From the NCBI GenBank assembly GCA_910589075.1, contig CAJUSK010000027.1:1-61428 (forward strand): a stretch of DNA of 61,428 nucleotides. The letters are read 5' to 3'. The stretch's first letter is position 1. Every line of letters starts with the position of its first letter. A model generated the notes under the pieces. It had not been told where the DNA came from, made no database searches, and worked only from the letters and a program-made list of their open reading frames with translations. This stretch comes from an uncultured Lachnospiraceae bacterium (GTDB taxonomy: Bacteria > Bacillota > Clostridia > Lachnospirales > Lachnospiraceae). The position numbers and the translations under genes are program-made. This document shows positions 41,443-50,390 of this stretch, one piece after another.

Positions 41443-42450
41443 ATGGCTGAAGAAAAAGCAGTTGCAACGCAGAGCGCTGCAGGTTCAAGATTTTCAAAAG
41501 CGGCAAAAATATATTTTAAAGAAAATTTGGGTATAATAGTAGCACTTCTTGTATTGTGTATTTTCCTGGCGGTCAATCCGCTTACCAGCAGTTCCTTTTT
41601 AACCCAGAAAAACGTATTTAATGTACTTCGTCAGATTTCCACTAACCTGTATCTGGCTTGCGGTATGACGATGGTTATCATCCTGGGCGGTATCGACCTT
41701 TCCGTCGGTTCCATTATTGCCATGTCAGGCTGTGTGGCTGCGGGCTGTGTATCCAGATACAACCTGCCTCTGGCAGTGGCCCTTCTCTGCGGCGTGCTGG
41801 TGGGCCTGGTGGTAGGTATGTTTAACGGTTATGTAATTTCCAGTACCACAATCCCGCCGTTTATTGTAACACTGGCTACAATGAACGTTGCCAAAGGTCT
41901 GGCATATGTGTACACAGGCGGTTCGCCGGTGCGTGTTGTGACAAAGGAATGGCAGTTTGTGGGCGCAGGCTATATCGGACCGGTTCCCACACCTGTGGTA
42001 ATTCTTGTCGTTGTATTGATTGTAACTGCAATTATTATGAATAAGACAAAACTGGGACGTCATCTGTACGCAGTGGGCGGAAATGCACAGGCGGCAGAAT
42101 TCTCCGGTATCAGCGTGGCAAGGGTAAAATTCCTGGTACATACATACTCCGGTATTATGGCCGGTCTGGCAGGTATCGTTCTGGCTTCCCGTATGTATTC
42201 CGGACAGCCTACCGCAGGTGATGGCGCTGAGATGGATGCCATTGCGGCAGTTGTTGTGGGCGGCACCAGTATGGCCGGCGGTTCCGGTAAAATCGGCGGT
42301 ACGATTATCGGCGGACTGATCATTGGTGTACTGAACAATGGTCTGAATCTGATGAATGTAAACTCTTTCTGGCAGTATGTTGTCAAGGGATGTGTTATCC
42401 TGTTGGCTGTATATCTGGATTATATCAGAAATAAAAAATCTAAACTGTAA
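41443..42450 (+). CDS. ABC sugar importer, permease (RbsC/FrcC type)
   Basis: The 335-residue permease has eight to ten membrane segments, the GGIDLSVGSIIAMSG motif (about 84-98) and the ATPase contact YAVGGNAQAAEFSGISVARV (about 207-226). Its length fits RbsC. AAGGAGGAGA precedes the ATG. It completes the second importer and is followed by a terminator before the sensor genes. Confidence 0.9.
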   Translation: MAEEKAVATQSAAGSRFSKAAKIYFKENLGIIVALLVLCIFLAVNPLTSSSFLTQKNVFNVLRQISTNLYLACGMTMVIILGGIDLSVGSIIAMSGCVAAGCVSRYNLPLAVALLCGVLVGLVVGMFNGYVISSTTIPPFIVTLATMNVAKGLAYVYTGGSPVRVVTKEWQFVGAGYIGPVPTPVVILVVVLIVTAIIMNKTKLGRHLYAVGGNAQAAEFSGISVARVKFLVHTYSGIMAGLAGIVLASRMYSGQPTAGDGAEMDAIAAVVVGGTSMAGGSGKIGGTIIGGLIIGVLNNGLNLMNVNSFWQYVVKGCVILLAVYLDYIRNKKSKL

Positions 42451-42487
42451 GCCGGTTCCTGTGGCATTACAGTGTATTATGAAGGAT

Positions 42488-42528
42488 CACCTGGCATCCC
42501 GCTACAATGGGGTGCCGGGTGGTTTTCG
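42488..42528 (+). terminator. Terminator between second importer and its sensor genes
   Basis: CACCTGGCATCCC pairs with GGGGTGCCGGGTG (13 pairs with G-T) around an 8-nt loop, followed by GTTTTC. Confidence 0.8.
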
Positions 42529-42566
42529 TATACATCAACAAAAAGTATCGTATGGGTGGAAGGTCA

Positions 42567-43532
42567 ATGAAAGAAATTTCCGCAAAACAATTTACCTTTG
42601 TATGTTTTATGGTGGGGATACTGGCTGCGATAGCAGTTCTGTATGGGAGTATCGACGGACAGGCGGTGAGAGGGGAAAATACCCGAAAGTTCGGCGCTAC
42701 TTATATGACCATGAACAATCCCTATTTTCAGCAGATGAACGCACAGATTCAGGAAATCGTGGAAGCCAACGGTGATATTCTCATTTATCGCGATCCGGCG
42801 CAGGATCAGGAAAAGCAGAATGAGCAGATATTGGATATGTTGGAAGAGGGGATTACGGGGCTGTTTTTAAATCCTGTCAACTGGGAGACTGTCCGTCCTG
42901 CACTGGTTGCGTGTAAGAAAGCGGATGTACCTGTATTTGTAATTGATACCAATGTATATGACGATAAATATGTTGCATTTTCCATTCTTTCCGATAATTA
43001 TGATGCAGGCGTACAGTGTGCGGAAGATATGATGCGCAAGAGAAGCAGGGCCAGGGTGGTGGTCATTGACAGTCCCGGCACCAAATCCATCGACGACAGG
43101 GTGAAAGGATTTATGGATACCATTGACGGAGATGCGTCATATGAAGTTGTGGCGTTGCTGCATGGAAAAGGAGAACTGGAGGTTTCCATGGATGTGATGC
43201 AGGGCCTTCTGGAAACAGGGCAGGAGTTCGACGTTGTGCTGGGCGGAAATGATCCCACTGCGCTGGGGGCGCTGGCTGCCCTGCAGATGGATCAGAAACA
43301 GGACGGGATACTCATCTATGGAATTGACGGTTCACCGGATGGAAAAGTGATGATTAAGGAAGGCTATATGGAAGGCAGCAGTGCGCAGCAGCCTCTTGTC
43401 ATTGCCAATGAGGCGGTTTCCATGGCATATGACTATCTGGACGGGAAGGATGTGGAAGAACTTGTGATTGTGCCGGTTACGATGATTACCGGAAACAATA
43501 TTGATGAGTTTGACCTGGCCGGGTGGCAGTGA
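42567..43532 (+). CDS. Membrane-anchored sugar-binding sensor protein
   Basis: ATG 42567 follows TGGAAGG; a longer frame from 42507 crosses the terminator. The 321-residue product has one N-terminal membrane segment (about 8-28, no lipobox) and an RbsB-like fold that parallels the 38761 binding protein motif by motif: TYMTMNNPYFQQMN, FLNPVNWETVRPAL, VIDSPGTKSIDDRVKGF, GGNDPTALGALAALQ, YGIDGSPDGKVMI. It probably senses the same sugar as the importer and signals to the kinase encoded 9 nt downstream. Confidence 0.84.
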   Translation: MKEISAKQFTFVCFMVGILAAIAVLYGSIDGQAVRGENTRKFGATYMTMNNPYFQQMNAQIQEIVEANGDILIYRDPAQDQEKQNEQILDMLEEGITGLFLNPVNWETVRPALVACKKADVPVFVIDTNVYDDKYVAFSILSDNYDAGVQCAEDMMRKRSRARVVVIDSPGTKSIDDRVKGFMDTIDGDASYEVVALLHGKGELEVSMDVMQGLLETGQEFDVVLGGNDPTALGALAALQMDQKQDGILIYGIDGSPDGKVMIKEGYMEGSSAQQPLVIANEAVSMAYDYLDGKDVEELVIVPVTMITGNNIDEFDLAGWQ

Positions 43533-43541
43533 GGAGCATAT

Positions 43542-44864
43542 ATGCAGAATGTAAAATTACGCGATGTCAGGATTATTATGATGGCGGTTAATTTTATTGC
43601 GGTGCTGTTTGTATCGGTTTTTATTGCCGCCACTACGGATTGGATTTGTTACCGTTATGAAGCAAGGGATTTTCTGGATACACTGCATGCGCTTCCGGTA
43701 CAGCCGCGGATGAATGTGGTGATTGTGCTGGTGCTGTATCTTTTTCTGACAGGCGTTTTTATTGCCCAGGAAAAATTCCGGGAAAATCAGACAGGGAAAA
43801 TATATATTTCTCTCGTTTTGGAATTTGTGATCAGTACCGTGATCGTGGTAGTCATCAATTTTAATTATAATGGCCTGTTTTTTCTTGTATTTACCGGTGC
43901 TATTTACTATGCAAAAGGGGATCGGGGAAAATATCTGGTGATCTGTCTGGCGCTGATCAGTTTCCTGTTGACAGATTCCAAACTGCTTTCGATTAATTAT
44001 AACCTGTATTCCATCAATGATTATTTCAGTTTTTACGATGCCACCATACAACAGTATCTGGTGGGAGCGTATAATCTGCTGATTTCCTTGAATATTATTC
44101 TGTTTATTATATACTGTATATTGATGATTCAACAACAGCGGGGTACCATTGATGAGGTCAATATGCTGTATGAGGAAATCCGGAAGACCAATGAGGATCT
44201 GGAGAATGCGAACAGTCAGTTGAAGGAATATGCGAAAATCACGGAGCGGATGGGTGAAACACGGGAACGGAACCGGTTGGCCAGGGAAATTCATGATACG
44301 CTGGGGCATACATTGACAGGGATTTCCGTAGGCATTGACGCCTGTATAGCAACAGTGGAAATGGCGCCGGCGGAGACAAAGGCCCATCTGGAACGGATTT
44401 CCGATGTGGCGCGGAATGGTCTTCTGGATATACGGCGTTCAGTGAATGAATTAAAACCGGATGCGTTGGAACGCCTCAGCCTGGAATCAGCCATTACAAA
44501 AATGATTACAGATATGAAGTCTATTACGGATATGCAGATTTTTTTTGACTGCCGTATCCGTCAACTGAAATTTGACGAAGATGAGGAAAGCGCCATTTAC
44601 CGGGTGATTCAGGAAAGCCTGACAAATGCCATGCGCCATGGGAAAGCCAGCCGTGTCCGTATTGTGATGGAGCGGCAGGAGGATATGGTGGTACTGACCA
44701 TCAATGACAACGGCATTGGATGCAGCGAAATAAAAAAAGGGTTTGGCACGCAGCATATTATGGAACGGATCGGTATGCTCAACGGCACAGTGGAATTTCG
44801 GAGTGACAACGGGTTCAGCGTGATCGCCAGGATACCAATCAGATGGGGAGAGGGATATGATTAA
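43542..44864 (+). CDS. NarL-type sensor histidine kinase (HisKA_3)
   Basis: The 440-residue kinase has a membrane half with about six hydrophobic segments (to residue 195), a coiled linker, and a HisKA_3 domain with phospho-His in LAREIHDTLGHTLTG (about 247). The HATPase has QESLTNAMRHGKA and INDNGIGCSE. Because most of the protein is buried in membrane, the anchored binding protein upstream is the likely receptor. It overlaps its regulator gene by 8 nt. Confidence 0.9.
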   Translation: MQNVKLRDVRIIMMAVNFIAVLFVSVFIAATTDWICYRYEARDFLDTLHALPVQPRMNVVIVLVLYLFLTGVFIAQEKFRENQTGKIYISLVLEFVISTVIVVVINFNYNGLFFLVFTGAIYYAKGDRGKYLVICLALISFLLTDSKLLSINYNLYSINDYFSFYDATIQQYLVGAYNLLISLNIILFIIYCILMIQQQRGTIDEVNMLYEEIRKTNEDLENANSQLKEYAKITERMGETRERNRLAREIHDTLGHTLTGISVGIDACIATVEMAPAETKAHLERISDVARNGLLDIRRSVNELKPDALERLSLESAITKMITDMKSITDMQIFFDCRIRQLKFDEDEESAIYRVIQESLTNAMRHGKASRVRIVMERQEDMVVLTINDNGIGCSEIKKGFGTQHIMERIGMLNGTVEFRSDNGFSVIARIPIRWGEGYD

Positions 44865-45531
44865 AATATTGATAGCAGACGACCAGGAGTTGATACGTCA
44901 GAGTCTTCAGATTGTACTGAATACAAAAGAGGATATGGACGTGATTGATACTGCGTCTAATGGGCAGGAAGTGATACAGAGTATCCGGCGGGAGCGGCCG
45001 GATGTGATTCTGATGGATATCCGTATGCCTAAGATGGATGGCGTACAGTGTACAAAGATCATCAAGGAAAATTATCCGGAAGTGAAGATTATTATTCTCA
45101 CAACCTTTGATGACGATGAATTTGTATACAATGCACTGAAATTCGGCGCCAGCGGTTATCTGCTGAAAGGGGTGTCCATGGATGAGCTTGCGGAAGCGAT
45201 CCGGACGGTTTACAGTGGTTCTGCCATGCTCAATCCGGATATTGCCACAAAAGTGGTAAAACTGTTTTCCAGGATGGCCAAAGCAGACTATACGATTTCG
45301 GTGGAGGAACAGAAGGAGAAGGAGCTGACAAAAACCGAGTGGAAGATTATCGAGCAGGTGGAATATGGCGCTTCCAATAAAGAGGTGGCGGGAAACCTGA
45401 ATTTGTCGGAAGGTACAGTCAGGAACTATTTAAGCACAATCTTAAACAAACTGGGGCTCAGGGACCGGACGCAGCTTGCCATCTGGGCGGTTCAGACGGG
45501 CGTCAGTATGAGAAAGCCGGATGATATATGA
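44857..45531 (+). CDS. NarL/LuxR-family response regulator
   Basis: The 224-residue regulator has a receiver with Asp54 in VILMDIRMPKMDG and the acidic ADD pocket (residues 7-9), and a LuxR helix-turn-helix near residues 155-215 (EYGASNKEVAGNLNLSEGTV). It is cotranslated with the kinase upstream and, by a 4-nt overlap, with the binding protein downstream. The likely target is the second importer promoter region near 38624-38760. Confidence 0.92.
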   Translation: MIKILIADDQELIRQSLQIVLNTKEDMDVIDTASNGQEVIQSIRRERPDVILMDIRMPKMDGVQCTKIIKENYPEVKIIILTTFDDDEFVYNALKFGASGYLLKGVSMDELAEAIRTVYSGSAMLNPDIATKVVKLFSRMAKADYTISVEEQKEKELTKTEWKIIEQVEYGASNKEVAGNLNLSEGTVRNYLSTILNKLGLRDRTQLAIWAVQTGVSMRKPDDI

Positions 45532-46841
45532 GTAAAAACAGAAAAATTGCAATCAGTGCGGCTCTGCTGGGCCTGGCTGTGATGTTTGTGGCTGTGATGA
45601 TTTATCAGAGCAGAAAAGTGACAGTGCTGGAAGTGGGTATTTTTGCAGGCAGTAACTGGGATGTGGCCAATGCCAACAGTTATGTGATTATAGACAAAGC
45701 CATTGAGAAGTTTGAGGCCACCCATGAAAATGTAAAGGTGCACTATTATAGCGGAATCCGAAAGGAGAGCTATTCAGAGTGGCTTTCCAGACAGGTGCTG
45801 CTGGGTAAAGAGCCGGATGTGTTCATGGTGTTGGGGGAGGACTTTAATCAGTTTGCGGAAATTGGTATTATGAAAGATCTGGAGCAGCTCATGGAGAATG
45901 ATCCGGATTTTGACCAGAACTGTTATTATGCCACAACGCTGCAGGCCGGACAATATGGTGGAAGGCAGTATGCGCTGCCCTATGAGACGGTGCCGATATT
46001 GATGTTTGTAAACAAATCTCTTTTGAACAGGGAAGGAATTGCCGTGCCGGACAATGACTGGACATGGGAAGATTTGTACCGTATTTCTCAGAAAGTCACA
46101 AAGGACAGGGACGGAGACGGGCTGCTGGATCAGTTTGGCACTTATAACTATAACTGGATGTCGGCCGTATATTCAAACGGGGCAAAACTCTTTGATGAGA
46201 ATGGCACGGAGAGTTATTTCAATGATGAACGGGTAACGGAAGCCGTCCGTTTCGCGAAAGAGATTACGGAACTGAACCGGACACAAAAAGTTACAAAGGA
46301 TGATTTTGACAGTGGAAATGTGGCGTTTATGCCGTTGCCTTTTACCGAATATCGTATTTACAAAACTTATCCCTATAAAATTAAAAAGTATACCAAATTT
46401 CAATGGGATTGTATCACACTGCCCGCCGGAAAGGATGGAGGCAACACTTCGGACATCAATACCCTTCTGATGGGGATCAGTAATCATACGAATCAGGAAC
46501 AGTTGGCCTGGGAATTCTTAAAGCTGCTCACCTATGATGAAGAAATTCAGATGGATCTGTTCCGGTATTCCCAGGGGGTATCCGTGTTGAAACAGGTGAC
46601 CTGTTCCCGTGAGACGGAAGAAATCCTGCAGGAGGATATGGAGAAAAATGAAAAATTCATTGATAATAAGCTGGTAAGTGACGTAATTGAGAATGGCGTG
46701 GTGACGCCCAAATTTCCCAAATATGCCGACGCCGTCATTATGGCGGACAATGAGATTAACCGGATGATTGAAGATGACGACAATATAGATAACTCTATGC
46801 GAATTTTGCAGCGACAGATTGGAAAGTACCTGCGCCGATAA
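45528..46841 (+). CDS. Family 1 extracellular solute-binding protein, membrane-anchored
   Basis: The 437-residue protein has an uncleaved-looking signal anchor (about 7-26, no lipobox) and a type 2 (MalE/UgpB-like) binding fold: YVIIDKAIEKFEATHENVKV, EPDVFMVLGEDFNQF, YALPYETVPILMFVNKSLL, NDWTWEDLYRISQKVT, GNVAFMPLPFTEYRI and LAWEFLKLLTYDEE. No permease partner lies beside it. Its overlap with the regulator gene suggests a further sensor or accessory input for this system; transport with a remote permease is the alternative. Confidence 0.8.
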   Translation: MSKNRKIAISAALLGLAVMFVAVMIYQSRKVTVLEVGIFAGSNWDVANANSYVIIDKAIEKFEATHENVKVHYYSGIRKESYSEWLSRQVLLGKEPDVFMVLGEDFNQFAEIGIMKDLEQLMENDPDFDQNCYYATTLQAGQYGGRQYALPYETVPILMFVNKSLLNREGIAVPDNDWTWEDLYRISQKVTKDRDGDGLLDQFGTYNYNWMSAVYSNGAKLFDENGTESYFNDERVTEAVRFAKEITELNRTQKVTKDDFDSGNVAFMPLPFTEYRIYKTYPYKIKKYTKFQWDCITLPAGKDGGNTSDINTLLMGISNHTNQEQLAWEFLKLLTYDEEIQMDLFRYSQGVSVLKQVTCSRETEEILQEDMEKNEKFIDNKLVSDVIENGVVTPKFPKYADAVIMADNEINRMIEDDDNIDNSMRILQRQIGKYLRR

Positions 46842-46849
46842 ATTTCCGG

Positions 46850-46878
46850 TTGCAAAATACGTTTGAGAATTTTATAAT
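46850..46878 (+). promoter_or_regulatory. Fructokinase promoter
   Basis: TTGCAA (46850-46855), 17 nt, TATAAT (46873-46878), about 50 nt before the gene. Confidence 0.7.
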
Positions 46879-46927
46879 TTAGCTGTATATTCTGTGTATA
46901 TGAGATGAATCAATGGAGGGTAATGAG

Positions 46928-47899
46928 ATGGCAGGAAAAAAGTATGATGTATTGGCATTGGGGGAACTTTTGATTGACTTTACGGAAAATGCCATAAGCG
47001 AACAAGGCAATCCGTTGTTTGAGGCAAATCCCGGCGGCGCGCCCTGCAATGTGCTTGCAATGCTGAATAAACTGGGTAAAAAGACTGCTTTTATGGGAAA
47101 GGTGGGAAAAGATCAGTTTGGCGTAATGCTGAAATCGGTGTTGGACGGGTTGGGAATCGGTACGGAAGGCCTGTACATGGATGAAGAAGTGCGTACAACC
47201 CTTGCCTTTGTACATACGGCAGAGGATGGGGATCGTGATTTTGCGTTTTACAGGAATCCCGGCGCAGACATGATGCTGGATGTCTCAGAAGTAAAGGCGG
47301 AAATGATCCGGGATACGGAAATCTTCCATTTTGGAACCCTTTCCATGACACATGAAGGGGTGCGGGCGGCGACAAAGGAAGGGTTGAAAATCGCGAAGGA
47401 AAACGGCGTGCTTATCTCCTTTGACCCGAATCTGCGGCCTCCGCTGTGGAAGAGCCTGGATGAAGCCAAAGAACAGATTCTGTATGGTCTGGGACAGTGT
47501 GATATACTGAAAATTTCCGATGATGAAGTATTGTTTGTATCCGGCTGCAGCACAGTAGAAGAGGGTGCCCGGTGGCTCAAAGAGCAGTATGGGAATATCC
47601 GCCTGATGCTCACCACCCTTGGCAAAGAAGGAAGCGTGGCTTATTATGGCGATTTGCAGGTAAAAGCGTCTCCCTTCCTCAATCCTCACACAATTGAGAC
47701 TACCGGAGCGGGGGATACCTTCTGTGCATGTATTCTGAACTATGTGCTGGAACATGGACTGGATGGACTGACAGAAGAAGGACTGAAAGAAATGCTTACC
47801 TTTGCCAACGGCGCTTCCAGCCTGATTACTACAAAGCGCGGCGCTTTGAAAGTCATGCCGGAGAAGGCGGAAGTGGAAGCGTATATTGCCGGAAAATAG
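46928..47899 (+). CDS. scrK: PfkB-family fructokinase
   Basis: The 323-residue ribokinase-fold sugar kinase is closest to ScrK-type fructokinases: LGELLIDFTE at the N-terminus, NPGGAPCNVLAMLNKLG, SFDPNLRPPLW, ISDDEVLFV, and the PfkB signature with the catalytic Asp in TTGAGDTFCACI. ATG 46928 lies 6 nt after GGAGGG; ATG 46913 overlaps that site. It makes fructose-6-phosphate. Its place after the second sugar system supports a fructose or sucrose-derived substrate for that importer. Confidence 0.87.
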   Translation: MAGKKYDVLALGELLIDFTENAISEQGNPLFEANPGGAPCNVLAMLNKLGKKTAFMGKVGKDQFGVMLKSVLDGLGIGTEGLYMDEEVRTTLAFVHTAEDGDRDFAFYRNPGADMMLDVSEVKAEMIRDTEIFHFGTLSMTHEGVRAATKEGLKIAKENGVLISFDPNLRPPLWKSLDEAKEQILYGLGQCDILKISDDEVLFVSGCSTVEEGARWLKEQYGNIRLMLTTLGKEGSVAYYGDLQVKASPFLNPHTIETTGAGDTFCACILNYVLEHGLDGLTEEGLKEMLTFANGASSLITTKRGALKVMPEKAEVEAYIAGK

Positions 47900-48014
47900 A
47901 GAAGGAATTTCACAGGCCAGGCTGTATTTGGAAAACAGAGAGGGAATTTCACAGGTCAGGCTGTATTTGGAAAACAGAGAGGGGATTTTACAGACCGGGC
48001 GGTATTTGGAAAAA
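47899..48014 (+). repeat. Three tandem 39-bp repeats
   Basis: Copies at 47899-47937, 47938-47976 and 47977-48014 begin GAGANGGNAT and contain CAGGNCNGGCNGTATTTGGAAAA. Copies 1 and 2 are nearly identical; copy 3 is diverged. The unit is a multiple of 3, so every frame stays open through it, but no ribosome site or convincing gene uses it. It lies between scrK and the ferritin-like gene. Confidence 0.85.
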
Positions 48015-48076
48015 TGGATAAGCAATGTATGAAAAGATCTGCATACTGTAAAGGAAAAGGAAATTTTGGAGGATGT

Positions 48077-49420
48077 ATGCAGATATTTAATCCATTTGAT
48101 GAAAAACCGATTCCGGTTGATAAGTGGTTTATGGACTGGAATACCATGTATCCCTGCCCGTATAATAAAGAGACGGTGAATCCCTATACAAAATGTCGTA
48201 TTGTGTTGATGAACGGTACGGAATTTGAAGCACAGTGGTTTTCCAGAAACTTTTCCAGACACTGTAATGACAATGACCTGCGCCGGGAGCTGGCCCTGGT
48301 GCGAAGGAGTGAACAGCAACAGCAAAAACGGATCAGTTGCCTGAAACCTAAAAATGAAACGATTTTGGAGCATACGATTACGTATGAGCAGTTGGCGGTA
48401 GATCTGACTTCGGTGCTGGCAAAGCAGGAAAGTGACTGCAATGTGAAAAATGCCCTGAATTTTGCACTGTTGGAGGATTTTGACCATCTGTACCGGTATT
48501 CCAATCTGCTGGACTATGAATATGGTGTCTGTCCGGAAAAACTGGTGGGTGGTTATACGGAGATCATGCCCGCGCGTCCTACCATATCCGAGCACAGATA
48601 TCCTAAGGACAGTATATTTAACCATATCTGCAATGGGGAAGCAAGTACGCAGACAAAACTGAATGTGGGCATTATCACTGCCGCAGAGCAGCAGACCATG
48701 AACTATTATATGAATGTGGCGCCGCTGTATGAACGATCTGATCTGGGCAGAAGGCTGTACCAGGAAATCGGTATGATCGAGGAAGAACATGTAAGTCAGT
48801 ATGAAAGCCTGAAGGATACCAACGCCACCTGGCTGGAAGATTTGCTGATGCATGAATATACAGAATGTTATCTGTATTATTCCTGTATGCTGACGGAATG
48901 CGACCCGGTGATCCGTCGTATCTGGGAGCAGTGTCTGATACAGGAAATTGCCCATTTGCACAAGGCAGCAGAGCTTCTCAGAAAATATGAGGGCAAGGAC
49001 TGGATGGAAGTGATTCCCGGAGGGGAATTCCCGCAGATACTCACACTGCGTTCCAATGTGGACTATGTAAGAGAAATTATCCGCACCACAACGGGCAATA
49101 CCCAGAAAAAGGAATATGTGGTTCCGCTGCTGCAGCTGCCGCCGGATGATAAATTCTACTGGTATCAGAATGTGGTAAACGGGGATGTGTGCAGCGTGGC
49201 AAGCCACAATGTAATTGTACAGAGGATTGAAGGCCGGGGATGTGATTACCGTTATGAAATCGCACCCAATCCCCTCAGGGAACTCAGAGACCGGAGATGT
49301 GATAATACCCAGCTTGCAAGAGATCCCGCTGCCACACCCGCATCCACGCAGGTATGTGGTACGAGTATCGGCGGGTGTAGCTGTGCGATGAATACGGATT
49401 GCGGGATTGTAACATTCTGA
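48077..49420 (+). CDS. Ferritin-like domain protein, unrecognised family
   Basis: The product has 447 residues from ATG 48077, which follows GGAGG by 4 nt; ATG 48014 would add 21 residues without a good site. A central helical region (about 195-320) carries spaced Glu/His motifs, EIGMIEEEHVSQYESL, LMHEYTECYLYYSC and CLIQEIAHLHKAAELL, typical of ferritin-like four-helix metal sites. The C-terminus is Cys-rich (QVCGTSIGGCSCAMNTDCG). A di-metal oxidase or manganese-catalase-like role is possible but not shown. Similar large ferritin-like hypotheticals occur in sporeformers. Single gene. Confidence 0.7.
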   Translation: MQIFNPFDEKPIPVDKWFMDWNTMYPCPYNKETVNPYTKCRIVLMNGTEFEAQWFSRNFSRHCNDNDLRRELALVRRSEQQQQKRISCLKPKNETILEHTITYEQLAVDLTSVLAKQESDCNVKNALNFALLEDFDHLYRYSNLLDYEYGVCPEKLVGGYTEIMPARPTISEHRYPKDSIFNHICNGEASTQTKLNVGIITAAEQQTMNYYMNVAPLYERSDLGRRLYQEIGMIEEEHVSQYESLKDTNATWLEDLLMHEYTECYLYYSCMLTECDPVIRRIWEQCLIQEIAHLHKAAELLRKYEGKDWMEVIPGGEFPQILTLRSNVDYVREIIRTTTGNTQKKEYVVPLLQLPPDDKFYWYQNVVNGDVCSVASHNVIVQRIEGRGCDYRYEIAPNPLRELRDRRCDNTQLARDPAATPASTQVCGTSIGGCSCAMNTDCGIVTF

Positions 49421-49450
49421 TAAATTTCGTCAGGCAATGCACTGACGCAA

Positions 49451-49487
49451 CGGGCCATGGAAGCGTAATGCAGCCATGGTCTGTTTT
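49451..49487 (+). terminator. Terminator of the ferritin-like gene
   Basis: GCCATGG and CCATGGT flank a 13-nt loop, followed by CTGTTTTGT. A smaller GTCAG/CTGAC hairpin precedes it. Confidence 0.6.
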
Positions 49488-49493
49488 GTATAT

Positions 49494-49534
49494 ATGCCAA
49501 TAGAAAGTTTGTAAAGCGTGCTTTTCACTGGTAT
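49494..49534 (+). repeat. Diverged 40-bp palindromic repeat
   Basis: ATGCCAATAGAAAGTTTG followed by TAAAGCGTGCTTTTCACTGG. The left arm is intact and the right arm has decayed. Confidence 0.6.
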
Positions 49535-49592
49535 TGAAAGGGAAAACCGGAACAATGTGTTTTTGATTCTTTCATTGCCACCAGGCAGTGAA

Positions 49593-49627
49593 ACGTCCCA
49601 AAAGTCTGTTATGCGCTTTTGGGACGT
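49593..49627. terminator. Strong symmetric hairpin
   Basis: ACGTCCCAAAAG (49593-49604) pairs perfectly with CTTTTGGGACGT (49616-49627) around an 11-nt loop. No long T-run follows on either strand, so it may be a repeat or RNA hairpin rather than a terminator. Confidence 0.5.
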
Positions 49628-49648
49628 CTGTTATGTGGAACAATGATA

Positions 49649-49806
49649 CATGCCAATAGAAAGTTTGCAAAGCGTGTTTTCTATGATGCATGCCGATAGA
49701 AAGTTCGCAAAGCGTGTTCTCTATGATGCATGCCAATAGATTGTTTGCAAAGCGTGCTTTTTATGATGCATGCCAATAGATTATTTGCAAAGTGTGCCTT
49801 CTGTTA
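49649..49806 (+). repeat. Four tandem, partly decayed 40-bp repeats
   Basis: Copies begin near 49649, 49689, 49729 and 49769 with ATGCCAATAG or ATGCCGATAG. Here the right arms read TTTTCTATGATG-like, so the outer stems pair less well than elsewhere. The last copy abuts the stop of the truncated binding-protein gene. No gene is seen in 49421-49803. Confidence 0.8.
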
Positions 49807-50388
49807 TTTATTTCCGGCAGCCTTTTTGGCAAATTCTGTTGTTACCAGATCTTCATAGGGAACACGCTGTTCCAGTTCACCGGCCTCTTCCAGAATATTC
49901 TGTAACAGTGTAAAGGAATCCTGTTCAAATATCAGATTTTCCGCCCAGGTATCCTGTTCTGCATACCGCGTTACGATTGTGGTGATGGTTTCCAGATCGG
50001 TTTCTTCAAATTGCGGCTGGATTACTTTGGCAATTTCTTCCGGGCTGTGACTGTTTACATAGTCCATACCTTTCTGCAGGGCATTGGTGAAGGCCTGGAG
50101 TGTTTCCGGATGTTCTTTGATATAGCTGCTCTTGGCGCTGAAGGCCGTGTAGGGTACATAGCCGGAATCCGTTCCCAGAGAAGCCACTACATAGCCATCA
50201 CCTTTTGCTTCCAGTGATGTGGCGTGAGGTTCAAATTCTACAGTAAAATCACCCTGCCCACCGGAAAATGCAGCCGCAGTGGATCCAAAATCAATACTCT
50301 GGTCAATGGATAAATCTGTTTGAGGATCGATGTTCTGTTTTTTCAGGATGTATTCAAATACCATTTCTGGCATACCACCTGTTTGCCA
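49804..50388 (-). pseudogene. 3' remnant of a SsuA/nitrate-type ABC binding protein
   Basis: About 190 codons of the C-terminal part of a sulfonate/nitrate/thiamine-precursor type (COG0715) binding protein remain, beginning GGMPEMVFEYILKKQ and including STAAAFSGGQGDFTVEFEP and YIKEHPETLQAFTNALQKGM. The signal peptide and first domain are absent. Upstream (higher coordinates) the frame runs into the 3' end of a serine-recombinase gene, so an element has inserted into or deleted the front of this gene. No fragment with the missing N-terminus was found in the window. Confidence 0.78.
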
Positions 50389-50390
50389 TA

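Noticed and set aside
47285..49207. 640-codon open frame on the minus strand
   Set aside because: It is antisense to scrK and the ferritin-like gene, both with good starts and family motifs; its composition is His/Phe/Gln-rich with no recognisable domain.
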